Shown: piece by piece, positions 44,575 through 56,345 of the stretch
Numbering within the stretch: the stretch's first letter is position 1
Layout: the number at the start of each line of letters is the position of its first letter
Origin: CAVQGZ01 sp963714455
GTDB taxonomy: Bacteria > Actinomycetota > Actinomycetes > Jiangellales > Jiangellaceae
Direction of reading: 5' to 3'
Assembly: GCA_963714455.1 (NCBI GenBank)
Contig: CAVQON010000003.1
Location: 1-64,000, forward strand
DNA: 64,000 bases
Position numbers and translations under genes: made by a program
Notes under the pieces: generated by a model
The model's input: only the letters and a program-made list of their open reading frames with translations
Database searches by the model: none
Told to the model about the DNA's origin: nothing

Positions 44575-45912
44575 CTAGCCGGCTCGTGCTGAGCCGTGGC
44601 AGTCGGCAAAGGCCCATGCCCGTCCACAGGGGCAGGGGCTGCTCGGGTCTCGACGCTCGTCGTCGATCAGCACGAGCCGGCGGATTCGGCTCGCGTCACG
44701 TCCGCCTCGCAGCAGCATGGCCATCTGGCGCATGCGCTCGTCGATGTGGGTGAAAAAACGTGTGTAGCTGGGGCAGAGGTAGTTCAGCGCCGGCTGGCCG
44801 TACTTGTCGGAGATGAACCGGTCCTTGGGGCACCCACCGTGGCAGGCGAACCGCACCGAGCACTCCAGGCACTGCCGCGGTAGCGCGTCGCGTTTGGCCC
44901 GGCCGAACGCAATCTGCTGCGGGGAGGATACGAGCTCGAGAAGCGGTCGGTCGTTGATGTTGCCCAGCAGAAAGGCCGGGTCGACGAAGTGGTCGCACGA
45001 GTAGAGATCGCCGGTGTGCTCCAGCGCCAGCGCCGTGCCGCAGGTCTCGGCGTGCACACACAACGAGGGCGGGGCACCCACCCATTGCGCCAGCGCGACG
45101 TCGAACATCTGCACGAAGACGTCGCCCACGTCGTGGCGTACCCATTCCTCGAACACCTCTACGAGAAACTGGCCGTAGCCATCGGCCGGAACCGAGTACG
45201 GCACGACCGGCGGCCCGTCCGGGGCGTGTGACCGCTCGACGACGGGGATGAACTGCATGAAGGTCGCGCCGAGCTCGTCGCGCAGAAACCGGTAGACCTC
45301 GAGGCCGTGCTGGTGGTTCGCCGCGTGGACGGTGGTCAGCGCGTTCCACTCCACGCCGTGGCGCTGCAGAGTCCGCAGACCTGCCACCACGCGATCGAAG
45401 CTCGGCTTGCCTCCCTTGTCGACCCGGTATGCGTCGTGCATCTCGCGAGGGCCGTCGACCGAGACGCCGACGAGAAAGCCGTGCTCGGCGAAGAACGTCG
45501 CCCACTCGTCGTCGAGCAGCGTCGCGTTGGTCTGGATCGTGTGTGTCACTGCCTGGCCGGGGCGCGCGTGTCGGTCGACGAGGTCCATGGCCCGTCGGTA
45601 GAAGTCCAGGCCCATCATCGTCGGCTCGCCGCCCTGCCAGGCGACGGTGACGCTGTCCGCCTGCCGATGTGCCTCCAGAAGCTGGCGCACGTACGTCTCG
45701 AGCGTCTCGGTCGTCATCCGGAAGGTACTGCCCGGGTAGAGCTCTTCCTTGGACAAGAAGAAGCAGTACTCGCAGTCGAGGTTGCAGATCGCCCCGGTCG
45801 GCTTGGTGAGCAGATGGAACGACGTCGGCACGGGACGCGGGGGCGGCGGCGACGGCTGGGCGTTCGTCCTCACCTGCGTGACGCTACGGCGCAACGGGTC
45901 GAGCCGCTTCAT
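44575..45912 (-). CDS. Radical SAM/SPASM sulfatase-maturating enzyme (anSME-like)
   Basis: A 445-residue protein. The radical SAM cluster motif CNLDCEYC has Cys43, Cys47 and Cys50. VAWQGGEPTMMG is the SAM-binding GGEP motif. SPASM-type cysteine clusters follow in LCVHAETCGTALALEHTGDL with CDH, and QCLECSVRFACHGGCPKDR. It oxidises a Cys or Ser of a sulfatase to formylglycine without oxygen. Its partner sulfatase is divergently encoded 100 bases away. The C-terminus ends in a SEC-C-like metal motif (SPCPCGRAWAFADCHG), an unusual tail that may aid protein contact. Start ATG 45912; no strong ribosome site. Confidence 0.92.
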   Translation of the reverse strand: MKRLDPLRRSVTQVRTNAQPSPPPPRPVPTSFHLLTKPTGAICNLDCEYCFFLSKEELYPGSTFRMTTETLETYVRQLLEAHRQADSVTVAWQGGEPTMMGLDFYRRAMDLVDRHARPGQAVTHTIQTNATLLDDEWATFFAEHGFLVGVSVDGPREMHDAYRVDKGGKPSFDRVVAGLRTLQRHGVEWNALTTVHAANHQHGLEVYRFLRDELGATFMQFIPVVERSHAPDGPPVVPYSVPADGYGQFLVEVFEEWVRHDVGDVFVQMFDVALAQWVGAPPSLCVHAETCGTALALEHTGDLYSCDHFVDPAFLLGNINDRPLLELVSSPQQIAFGRAKRDALPRQCLECSVRFACHGGCPKDRFISDKYGQPALNYLCPSYTRFFTHIDERMRQMAMLLRGGRDASRIRRLVLIDDERRDPSSPCPCGRAWAFADCHGSARAG

Positions 45913-46011
45913 ACCACTGGGGTGATGCGGGGTGCCCTGGAGTGAACGACGTTGGACACGGCGTTCCCTCGCGCTTCGCGACGGCGCCCGGCCAGAGGAG
46001 GAGACGGGCAG

Positions 46012-48366
46012 ATGGGCAAGGCGTTCACGGGCAAGATCGAGCTCGACGTACGGGACTCGGTTCCCGACTGGAATCCCTACCTTCCCCCGAAGGCCGCCGA
46101 CGGGGCACCCAACGTGCTCTTCATCGTCTGGGACGACGTCGGGTTCGGCACCATGGACTGCTTCGGTGGCCCTGTCGAGGCTCCGAACATGCGCCGCATC
46201 GCCGACCGTGGCGTGCGGCTGTCGAACTTCCACACCACAGCCCTGTGCTCGCCCACCCGGGCATCCTTGCTGACCGGGCGCAACGCCACGACGAACGGCA
46301 TGGCCACGATCGCGGAGTTCAGCTCCGGCTTCCCGGGCATCTCCACATGCATCCCCTTCGAGAGCGGATTCCTCCCCGAGGTTCTGCTCGAGAACGGGTA
46401 CAACACCTACTGCGTGGGCAAGTGGCACCTCACGCCGGGGTTCGAGACCTCGATGGCGGCGAGCAAGGCCCGCTGGCCCCTCGGGCGAGGCTTCGAGCGC
46501 TTCTACGGCTTCCTCGGCGGGGAGTGCAACAGCTGGTATCCCGACCTGGTGTCGGACAACCACCAGATCGAAGTGACCACGACCCCCGAGGACGGGTACC
46601 ACCTCTCCAAGGACCTGTCGGACAAGGCCATCGAGTTCATCCGTGACGCTCGGGTCGTCGACCCGGACAAGCCGTTCTTCATGTACTTCGCCTCCCAGGC
46701 GGCCCACGCCCCGCACCACGTGCCCCAGGAGTGGGCCGATCGGTACAAGGGCGTGTTCGACGAGGGCTACGAAGCCATCCGAGACAGCATCCTGGCTCGG
46801 CAGAAGGCGCTCGGGTTGCTCCCGGATGACACCGATCTCTCGCCGATCAACCCGCACGGCGAGCCGACAGCCACCGGACCGGAGGGGCAGGCGTGGCCGT
46901 TGCTCGACACGGTGCGCCCCTGGGACAGCCTGAGCGCTGACGAGCAGCGCCTGTTCACCCGGATGGCGGAAGTGTTCGCCGGGTACGTCTCCTACACCGA
47001 CCATGAGATCGGCCGCCTGCTGGACTTCCTGGAGGCCACCGGGGATCTGGACAACACGGTCGTCGTCGTCGTCGCCGACAACGGCGCCAGCGGCGAGGGC
47101 GGTCCGAACGGGGAGTTCAACGAGTGGCGGTTCTTCAACGGGCTGCCGAGCATCCCGGAGCTGACGCTCGAGCGCATCGACGAGCTGGGGTCGCCGACCT
47201 CGTACAACCACTACAACACCGGATGGGCGTGGGCCTTCGACACGCCCTTCCCGTACTGGAAGCGGTGGGCCGGCTACGAGGGTGGCCTCGCCGACATGGC
47301 CATCGTGTCGTGGCCGGAGCGTCTCCCCTCGGACGGGTCTGTTCGTCCCCAGTACTGCCATGCCGTTGACATCGTGCCGACGGTGTACGAGCTGCTTGGC
47401 ATCACGCCCCCGGACACGCTCAAGGGCTACCAGCAGATCCCCATCGAGGGCGAGAGCCTGGTGGCTGCGCTGTCCGATCCGGAGGTGCCGGGAAAGCGCA
47501 CGCAGTTCTTCGCCATGCTCGGACAACGCTCGATCTACCACGACGGATGGCTGGCCTGCACCGTCCATCCTCCGCTGAGCGGGTGGGGCGACTTCGAGAG
47601 CGACGTGTGGGAGCTGTACGACTTGGCGCACGACCGGTCGCAGACGCGCAACCTGGCCGACGTCGAGCCGGACCGCCTGGAGGGTCTGAAGGATCTCTGG
47701 TTCTACAACGCGGGCCTCTACAACGGCCTGCCTCTGGACGACCGGACGGCTCTGCAGCAGATCCTTGCCGAGCGCCCGCACGGAACCCCGCCCCGGGACC
47801 GCTACGTCTACTACCCCGACTGCGCCAGCGTGCCCGAGCAGTCCGCGGTCAACATCCCCGGCCGGTCGTACGCGATCGCGGCGGGAGTCGTCGTGGACTC
47901 ACCCGATGCCGAGGGCGTGCTGTTCGCGCAAGGTGGTGTGGCCGGGGGCCACAGCCTCTACGTGAAGGACCATCGGGTGCACTACGTCTTCAACTGGGTC
48001 GGCACCTACCTGCAAGTCGTGTCGTCGACGATCGACCTGACGCCCGGCTCTCACGTCGTCACGGCCGAGTTCAGCGCCAGCGGCCGCAGCGAACGCCCGG
48101 AGATGCCTGGAACGGCGGGCGTCCTCACGCTGTACCTCGACGACCGTGCTGTGGGCACGGGCGACATCGTGACCCAGCCGGGCAACTTCTGCGTCGTCGG
48201 CGACTGGCTGTGCGTCGGCCGCGACGACGCCTCTCCGGTCACGTCCGACTACACGGCGCCGTACCGGTTCACCGGTGGGTCCATAGACAAGGTCGTCGTG
48301 GACGTCTCCGGGGAGCCCTACATCGACCACGCAGCACAGGTGCGCGGCTGGTTCAGCATCGACTGA
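46012..48366 (+). CDS. Arylsulfatase-family sulfatase (type I, formylglycine-dependent)
   Basis: A 784-residue protein. The N-terminal NVLFIVWDDVGFGTMDCFGG holds the metal-binding aspartates. ALCSPTRASLLTGR is the sulfatase signature, with Cys79 in C-x-P-x-R expected to become formylglycine. YCVGKWHLTP provides the active-site Lys and His. The C-terminal domain (about 600-784) is beta-rich, as in AtsA-like enzymes of this length. There is no signal peptide, so it is probably cytoplasmic. ATG 46012 follows GAGGAGGAG; a start at 45952 is in frame. It is paired with the divergent maturase. The sulfate ester substrate is unknown. Confidence 0.95.
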   Translation: MGKAFTGKIELDVRDSVPDWNPYLPPKAADGAPNVLFIVWDDVGFGTMDCFGGPVEAPNMRRIADRGVRLSNFHTTALCSPTRASLLTGRNATTNGMATIAEFSSGFPGISTCIPFESGFLPEVLLENGYNTYCVGKWHLTPGFETSMAASKARWPLGRGFERFYGFLGGECNSWYPDLVSDNHQIEVTTTPEDGYHLSKDLSDKAIEFIRDARVVDPDKPFFMYFASQAAHAPHHVPQEWADRYKGVFDEGYEAIRDSILARQKALGLLPDDTDLSPINPHGEPTATGPEGQAWPLLDTVRPWDSLSADEQRLFTRMAEVFAGYVSYTDHEIGRLLDFLEATGDLDNTVVVVVADNGASGEGGPNGEFNEWRFFNGLPSIPELTLERIDELGSPTSYNHYNTGWAWAFDTPFPYWKRWAGYEGGLADMAIVSWPERLPSDGSVRPQYCHAVDIVPTVYELLGITPPDTLKGYQQIPIEGESLVAALSDPEVPGKRTQFFAMLGQRSIYHDGWLACTVHPPLSGWGDFESDVWELYDLAHDRSQTRNLADVEPDRLEGLKDLWFYNAGLYNGLPLDDRTALQQILAERPHGTPPRDRYVYYPDCASVPEQSAVNIPGRSYAIAAGVVVDSPDAEGVLFAQGGVAGGHSLYVKDHRVHYVFNWVGTYLQVVSSTIDLTPGSHVVTAEFSASGRSERPEMPGTAGVLTLYLDDRAVGTGDIVTQPGNFCVVGDWLCVGRDDASPVTSDYTAPYRFTGGSIDKVVVDVSGEPYIDHAAQVRGWFSID

Positions 48367-48401
48367 CGACGGCAGGTCACCAAGGCCGGCGCCCCGGGGT
48401 G

Positions 48402-50269
<1,868 letters not shown>

Positions 50270-50273
<4 letters not shown>

Positions 50274-51535
50274 GGCGGCGGCAGAGTCAGGGCGGGGGAG
50301 TCGAGCACCTCAGCGCTCGACTCCGGGAGGCTCTCGGCACCGTCCACCTGAAGCCGCAGCAGCCACGTCCCGTCCGGGATGGCGCCGCGGTCGACGGTGA
50401 TCTGCGACGCGGGCGGGTCACCGGCCGGGACGGACGTGAGCGTGACGGTCACGTCGTCGGGCTCGCCGTCCACCGGAGCGGAGAGCCTGCTGAGCAGCAG
50501 CGTGAGGCGCTGGCGCGCAGCCACGGGTGGTTCGACGTCGAGCACGACCTCGGTGGGCGACACCGAGTGCACGCCCACCACGGGTCGCACCATGAGTGCC
50601 ACCGCGTTGGACGTCGCGAGAGTCCTCGTCGGTGGTGCGCCGCCCGGACCGGCCGGCGAGCGGTGCACCACCTGGGCGCCGAGCACACCGGCCGGCACAT
50701 CCGCGCTGAGGGTGACCCGCATCTCGGCGGGGCTCGCCCCGTCAGCAGGTGTCAGCTCGGCCTGTCCCAGCCGGACGAGCGTCTCGGTGCCGGGTGCGGC
50801 GAGCAGCCGGCTGCCGCGCAGCACGAGGGTGGTGCCGAGGGTGATCGGCTCCCCGGGCGGGTCGGTGGCGACCTCGGCCACGCGGGCCGCGCCGGTGGGG
50901 TGCACCGAGATCGAGCGTGCGCGCACCGGCAGCGCTGCCCGAGGCGTCACGTCCGCGGAGACCAGCACGACGGTGGCCAGGTAGGTCAGCGACAGCTGGT
51001 AGGGGGTGTCCAGCACCCCCCAGAGCTTCGACATCTCTTCCAGCGACAGGGGGACGGGTGACAGCTTGACGAGCTCGACCTCGCCGGCCAGGTCGGAGTC
51101 CACGAGAAACGCGGTGTCGGTGTCGGTGCGGTAGAGGTCGATCGCGGCGGTGACGACGTCGCGGCCCAGCACGGAGGTTCCCGCCAGCGCCCCGACCGCG
51201 CGGCCGAGCAGCCGTTGCGGCTCCAGTGCTTCGTCCGCGCCGTAGCAGGTGACCAGGTAGTGCAGGTCGAGCGCGGCGAGCGGACGCTGCACCGCCGAGC
51301 CGTCGGAGCGTCGAGTGGGCAGGTCGGTGAGGTTCCAGGCGTGGTTCGGAGTGGCCAGGTAGCAGTAGACGTTGATGCCCGCGGTCGACGCCAGGTCGGA
51401 GGTGGCCAGCTCGTCAGGGTGCAGCGTGGTCACCGAGGCCCCGCCGACCGTGCCCGGGTGCGGCTGCTGCAACGCCCGGTCGAGCACGTAACGCATCGAC
51501 GAGGTGACCGCGGCCAGTGCGAGGGAGTTGCTCAT
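50270..51535 (-). CDS. DUF4255 (Pvc16/Afp16-like) cap/terminator protein
   Basis: A 421-residue protein. Residues 1-190 form the Pvc16 N-terminal domain: SLALAAVTSSMRYVLDRALQ, INVYCYLATPNHAWNLTDLP, LDLHYLVTCYGADEALEPQR, KLWGVLDTPYQLSLTYLATV. The rest is a run of IPT/Ig-like beta segments (EPITLGTTLVLRGSRLLAAP; VVGVHSVSPTEVVLDVEPPV). In Afp this protein ends tube and sheath growth and caps the particle. GTGA/ATGA-type overlaps couple it to the genes on both sides. The extra Ig-like tail could project from the cap. Confidence 0.88.
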
Positions 51536-52557
51536 CCGCGCTCCCGCCGTCGGGCCAGGTAGGCGGCGTGGTCCACGGTGACCCGCCGGGTCGGGGCGCG
51601 CGCAGCCCGGCGAGGCGTCTTCTCGGCAGCGCGGGAGACCGACACCCGGTCGATGTGAACGGTGACGCCGTCCGTGCCTGGTGCGGCCCCGGCCGACGGC
51701 TGCTCGACCTGGACGCCGTCGGCCCACAGCCGTGCGGTTCCACGGGGTGGCGGGCGGGTCGAGCGCGACGCGCCGAGCACGGGACGCTCGTCACGGCGGA
51801 CGACGCCCCGCTCGGCCAGGGCCGCGAACACCTCGTTCCGCAACAGCTCGGCGAGGTTGATCGGTGGGCCCGTCGGTGGCGCCGGACGTGTCCGGGTGCT
51901 GGGGGCACGGGCTGCCGCGGCGACGTGCCCGGGGCGAGACGGGGGAGGTTCGGGCGCCCGGGACGTCGCCTCGATGACCGGCACCGGCGCCGGCGGCAAG
52001 GGGGTGGCAACCTCGTCGCTCGGAGCCCGCCGGCTCTCGCGCCGTTCGTCCTCGGGGGAGGGGGAGCCCGCCACCGTCGTCGGATCGGGGGCTGGGCGCT
52101 GCGGTACCTCCGGGGTCCGCGGCTGAAGGTTCGTCGACTCCGGAGGGAACGGTGCGCGGTCGCGGTCCCGGTCTGCCCGGGCAGCGGTCACCGTCCCGTC
52201 GCTCACGGCGCTAGCCGCGCGGACGGCCGCCGCCCGGGCCGCGGCGCGGGCGCGGGCGACGTCGTCAGGGGCCAGCCGGTCGGCGTCCGACCCACGGGCG
52301 ATGCTGCGCTCCGTGGCAGGGGTTGTCCCAGGCGCCGCATCGGGTAGGCGGGGCTGCGGCAAGGTGCGCGCCGACTCGGGTCGGTCGTCGGCCGCGGTCG
52401 CTGGTCCGGGGTCGGGCGCCGGCTCGACGACATGCGGCAGGTCTCCGGTCCAGTCGCCGCCCAGGCTCGATGGCTCGAAGCGCTGCGCCCGGCGTGGTTG
52501 CAGCGGCGCTGGCTCGCCGGCGGCTCGAGCGACGAGCGTGGCCAAGAACCCCGTCAC
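51532..52557 (-). CDS. Disordered CIS-operon protein, function unknown
   Basis: A 341-residue protein starting VTGFLATLVARAAGEPAPLQ, overlapping the genes on both sides by 4 bases. Most of it is Pro/Ala/Arg/Asp-rich low-complexity sequence. Two stretches look structured: PPINLAELLRNEVFAALAER in the last third, and a C-terminal VTVDHAAYLARRRERG. The N-terminal start resembles the short conserved helices seen in some CIS accessory proteins, but I cannot name the family. Position between the zinc-ribbon and cap genes suggests an assembly, cap-linker or anchoring role. Confidence 0.75.
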   Translation of the reverse strand: MTGFLATLVARAAGEPAPLQPRRAQRFEPSSLGGDWTGDLPHVVEPAPDPGPATAADDRPESARTLPQPRLPDAAPGTTPATERSIARGSDADRLAPDDVARARAAARAAAVRAASAVSDGTVTAARADRDRDRAPFPPESTNLQPRTPEVPQRPAPDPTTVAGSPSPEDERRESRRAPSDEVATPLPPAPVPVIEATSRAPEPPPSRPGHVAAAARAPSTRTRPAPPTGPPINLAELLRNEVFAALAERGVVRRDERPVLGASRSTRPPPRGTARLWADGVQVEQPSAGAAPGTDGVTVHIDRVSVSRAAEKTPRRAARAPTRRVTVDHAAYLARRRERG

Positions 52558-53282
52558 GCGGGCACCCCCCGTACGAGGGCGAGGTAGGCGTCGCGACGCA
52601 GCGGTGTCAACGACAGGATCGCGTCCTGCGCCCACCCGAAGTGTGCGGCCAAGGTGGCGACGTCGGCGAGAAGCGCCGGCGCCCGCTGGGCGATGCGCTC
52701 CCAGACGAAGTCGGCGATGTCGACCGGCGCCGACACCGTCGTCGCGCACAGCGGGCAGTCGGCGCGCACCGACACGGCCGCGGCGCCGGCCATCGAGTCC
52801 AGCGCGGACTCAAGGGCGGCCCGGTCGGCGGCGGACAGCGCTCGCTCGCCGCCGTCGTCCACAGGCTCCTCGTCCGCCACGATCGCCCGTGCCAGGAGCG
52901 CCGCAGCGACGTCGATGTCGTCCGTCGCCGCCAGGACGTCCCGCGTGCTCGGCACCCGCAGCCGCACGGTCTGCCCGCCGGGCGTGGTCACCACCGACTC
53001 GTCCGACGCCCCCGCCGTGGCCACGAGCGCGACCGGCACCTCGACGTCGAGCACCTCACCACACCCGGGGCAGGCCAGGGTGCCCGCGGCGTTGTCGGCG
53101 AACTGCTCGGCGTAGGTGCGGGCCAGGGCGACGGCGAGGGCGTCCAGCGGCAGGTCGAGGGCGTCGTCCAGCGTCGCGGTGACCCCCATCACATGCGCGA
53201 GGACGGCCCCGCGGGCCACCGGCGGCGCGAGCGAGCCCATCTCCCAGGCAGGCAGGAGCCACCCGTCCTCGGCCGTCCTCAT
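52554..53282 (-). CDS. Zinc-ribbon tail/baseplate assembly-like protein
   Basis: A 242-residue protein. It has two Cys pairs, ACPGCGEVLDV (about residues 70-80) and DCPLCATTVSAPVDI (about 174-188), that together could bind one zinc. The C-terminus is AHFGWAQDAILSLTPLRRDA followed by YLALVRG. This ending, and the zinc pairs, recall the T4 gp26/gp28-type hub-assembly proteins and small tail chaperones encoded after the tube gene in myoviruses and CIS loci. The specific match is inferred. It lies 32 bases after the tube gene. Confidence 0.65.
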   Translation of the reverse strand: MRTAEDGWLLPAWEMGSLAPPVARGAVLAHVMGVTATLDDALDLPLDALAVALARTYAEQFADNAAGTLACPGCGEVLDVEVPVALVATAGASDESVVTTPGGQTVRLRVPSTRDVLAATDDIDVAAALLARAIVADEEPVDDGGERALSAADRAALESALDSMAGAAAVSVRADCPLCATTVSAPVDIADFVWERIAQRAPALLADVATLAAHFGWAQDAILSLTPLRRDAYLALVRGVPA

Positions 53283-53314
53283 CGGCGCGACCTCTCAGCG
53301 TCCGCGGGCGCCGC

Positions 53315-53836
53315 TCACGGCTCGGTGAACGACGGCTCGGAGGGCTCGGCGACGTCGTAGTCGCGCTCCCAGCCCTCGTTCTCGAGCTTGAGCGTCTGGA
53401 TGGCGACGGCGTTCGCGTTCGCGTCGAGCTCGGGCACGGCCTGGTACTCCGAGACCCAGCAGCGGAACACCTTGTAGGCGATGGCGAGCTGGCCGGCCTC
53501 GTTGTAGACCTCGAGGATGACGTCCTTGCGGAAGTCGGACAGCGACGTCTCCGCGCCGAGCCCGGCGCCGAAGTTCCACACCTTGTTCGCCCACTGCTCG
53601 AAGGCGCTGTCGTGGGTGACGCCGCGCTCGAGCGTGACGGCCTCGAACTCCGAGCGTCCCGGCGACTTGCGGCTGGTGCTCGGGTCGCCGCCGCTGCGGT
53701 GCGACACCACCTCGGTGGTGCGCTTGAGCGCGCTGACCTTCGACACGCCGGCCACGTAGCGCCCGTCCCACTTCAGCCTGAACTTGAAGTTCTTGTACGG
53801 GTCGAAGCGAGTGGCGTTGACCGTGAACTCGGCCAT
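53315..53836 (-). CDS. Inner tube protein (T4 gp19 family, Afp1/Afp5-like)
   Basis: A 173-residue protein with the gp19 tube pattern. It shows FDPYKNFKFRLKWDGRYVAG, VSKVSALKRTTEVVSHRSGG, ITLERGVT-like VTLERGVTHDSAFEQWANKV, and the closing IQTLKLENEGWERDYDV. Hexamers of this protein stack to form the tube that is fired into the target. It starts 10 bases after the sheath gene stop. Only one tube gene is present, whereas Afp has two. The tube-like adaptor at 24433 may take the second role. Confidence 0.93.
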   Translation of the reverse strand: MAEFTVNATRFDPYKNFKFRLKWDGRYVAGVSKVSALKRTTEVVSHRSGGDPSTSRKSPGRSEFEAVTLERGVTHDSAFEQWANKVWNFGAGLGAETSLSDFRKDVILEVYNEAGQLAIAYKVFRCWVSEYQAVPELDANANAVAIQTLKLENEGWERDYDVAEPSEPSFTEP

Positions 53837-53846
53837 GGGTTCCTCC

Positions 53847-55436
<1,590 letters not shown>

Positions 55437-55481
55437 GGTGACTCCTCGGCGACGTCGGTGACGGCAGCATCGCCAGGGGTC

Positions 55482-55510
55482 CGTCACCACGTCGTCACAG
55501 GTGCGTCACC
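55482..55510 (-). promoter_or_regulatory. Three GGTGACG-type direct repeats, 11-bp period: predicted SARP operator of sheath operon
   Basis: On the minus strand the heptamers read GGTGACG (55510-55504), TGTGACG (55499-55493) and GGTGACG (55488-55482). Each is separated by 4 bases, giving an exact 11-bp period on one face of the helix. They lie 46-74 bases upstream of the sheath start. The same box precedes the baseplate operon. Three in-phase heptamers are the textbook SARP target layout. A good -10 hexamer is not evident. Confidence 0.72.
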
Positions 55511-55520
55511 CCTCGGAGAG

Positions 55521-55538
55521 GGTGACGCCGCGGTGACA
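55521..55538 (+). promoter_or_regulatory. Two GGTGACG-type direct repeats, 11-bp period, oriented toward the 55624 gene
   Basis: GGTGACG at 55521-55527 and GGTGACA at 55532-55538 on the plus strand mirror the three boxes of the sheath promoter, with a 10-base gap between the two sets. Each arm is oriented with its own gene, so one activator could open both directions. Confidence 0.65.
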
Positions 55539-55623
55539 AGGCTTGGCCACGCTGACGGCATCCGCGAGCGGACCCGCCCTGCCCTGGGGGCTCGGCTGGC
55601 CCCTGCACGAGCAGGAGGTAGCG

Positions 55624-56025
55624 ATGACCAAGGTGAACGTGTCGACGTGGGTCAAGGTCAAGGATGGCCCTGAGGTGTCGACGAGCGTCGAGATCAACCC
55701 CGAGACCGTCACCCAGGCGACGATCAGCCTCGATGCCGCCGGTGGGGCAGCCCCGGAGAAGACCGTGGAGCTGCTGGCTGCCGCAGGGTCGGTGTCGCTG
55801 CTGGCCATCTCGGTGCTCGACACGACGAGCAACCCTGCGACTGTCACGCTGACGCCGGTCAACGGCGCCGACACGGGGACGGCGATCACGGTGACGGGGG
55901 CACTGCTCGTGGCCAACGACGGGGTGCTGGCGGGCATGGTCACGGGGGGACCCCGGACGCTGACCCTCACCAACGCAGGAGCGCTGGGTGTCACCGTGGA
56001 CGTCATCGCTGCCCGTTCCGACTGA
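55624..56025 (+). CDS. Small beta-rich protein next to the sheath operon, probable CIS accessory
   Basis: A 133-residue protein with AGGAGG before ATG 55624. The sequence alternates short hydrophobic strands with Thr/Gly/Asp turns (VSTWVKVKDGPEVSTSVEIN, TGTAITVTGALLVANDGVLA, RTLTLTNAGALGVTVDVIA), which suggests a small beta-sandwich. There are no Cys or His residues. I do not recognise a family. It carries the same operator boxes as both CIS operons, which is the only evidence for a CIS role (tube-lumen, fibre or cap part). Confidence 0.7.
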   Translation: MTKVNVSTWVKVKDGPEVSTSVEINPETVTQATISLDAAGGAAPEKTVELLAAAGSVSLLAISVLDTTSNPATVTLTPVNGADTGTAITVTGALLVANDGVLAGMVTGGPRTLTLTNAGALGVTVDVIAARSD

Positions 56026-56056
56026 CCGTCGGTCTCGGCCCGGGAGGTGTGTCGGG

Positions 56057-56263
56057 GTGTCCCTACCCACGGACGAGCAGCACCCTCCGCATGCGCTCCT
56101 GGCCGTGTCGGTGTGGTTCGAGGCGGGCCACGAGCAGGGCTTTCGTGCCCGGGTTCGCAGCCTCGACGCCGCGGGGCACACGGCCGTCGTAGGAATCACA
56201 AGCAACCGTCAGGAAGTCACTGAAATGGTGGGAGAGTGGTTGGAATCGCTCGATGCCGGCTGA
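56057..56263 (+). CDS. Small hypothetical protein (68 aa)
   Basis: A 68-residue frame with GTG 56057 and GGGAGG nine bases upstream, 31 bases after the previous gene. The sequence (LLAVSVWFEAGHEQGFRARV, TEMVGEWLESLD at the end) looks like a small alpha/beta domain with a pattern FRARVRS-D-GHTAVVGITS. It probably shares the transcript of the 55624 gene. The function is unknown. Confidence 0.6.
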   Translation: MSLPTDEQHPPHALLAVSVWFEAGHEQGFRARVRSLDAAGHTAVVGITSNRQEVTEMVGEWLESLDAG

Positions 56264-56345
56264 TCTGCCACCTGTCATCCACGAGGGGTTGACGTCGGCC
56301 GGGGATAGGCCCATGGTGGGCACTCAACGCCACTGCTCGCCGGGG

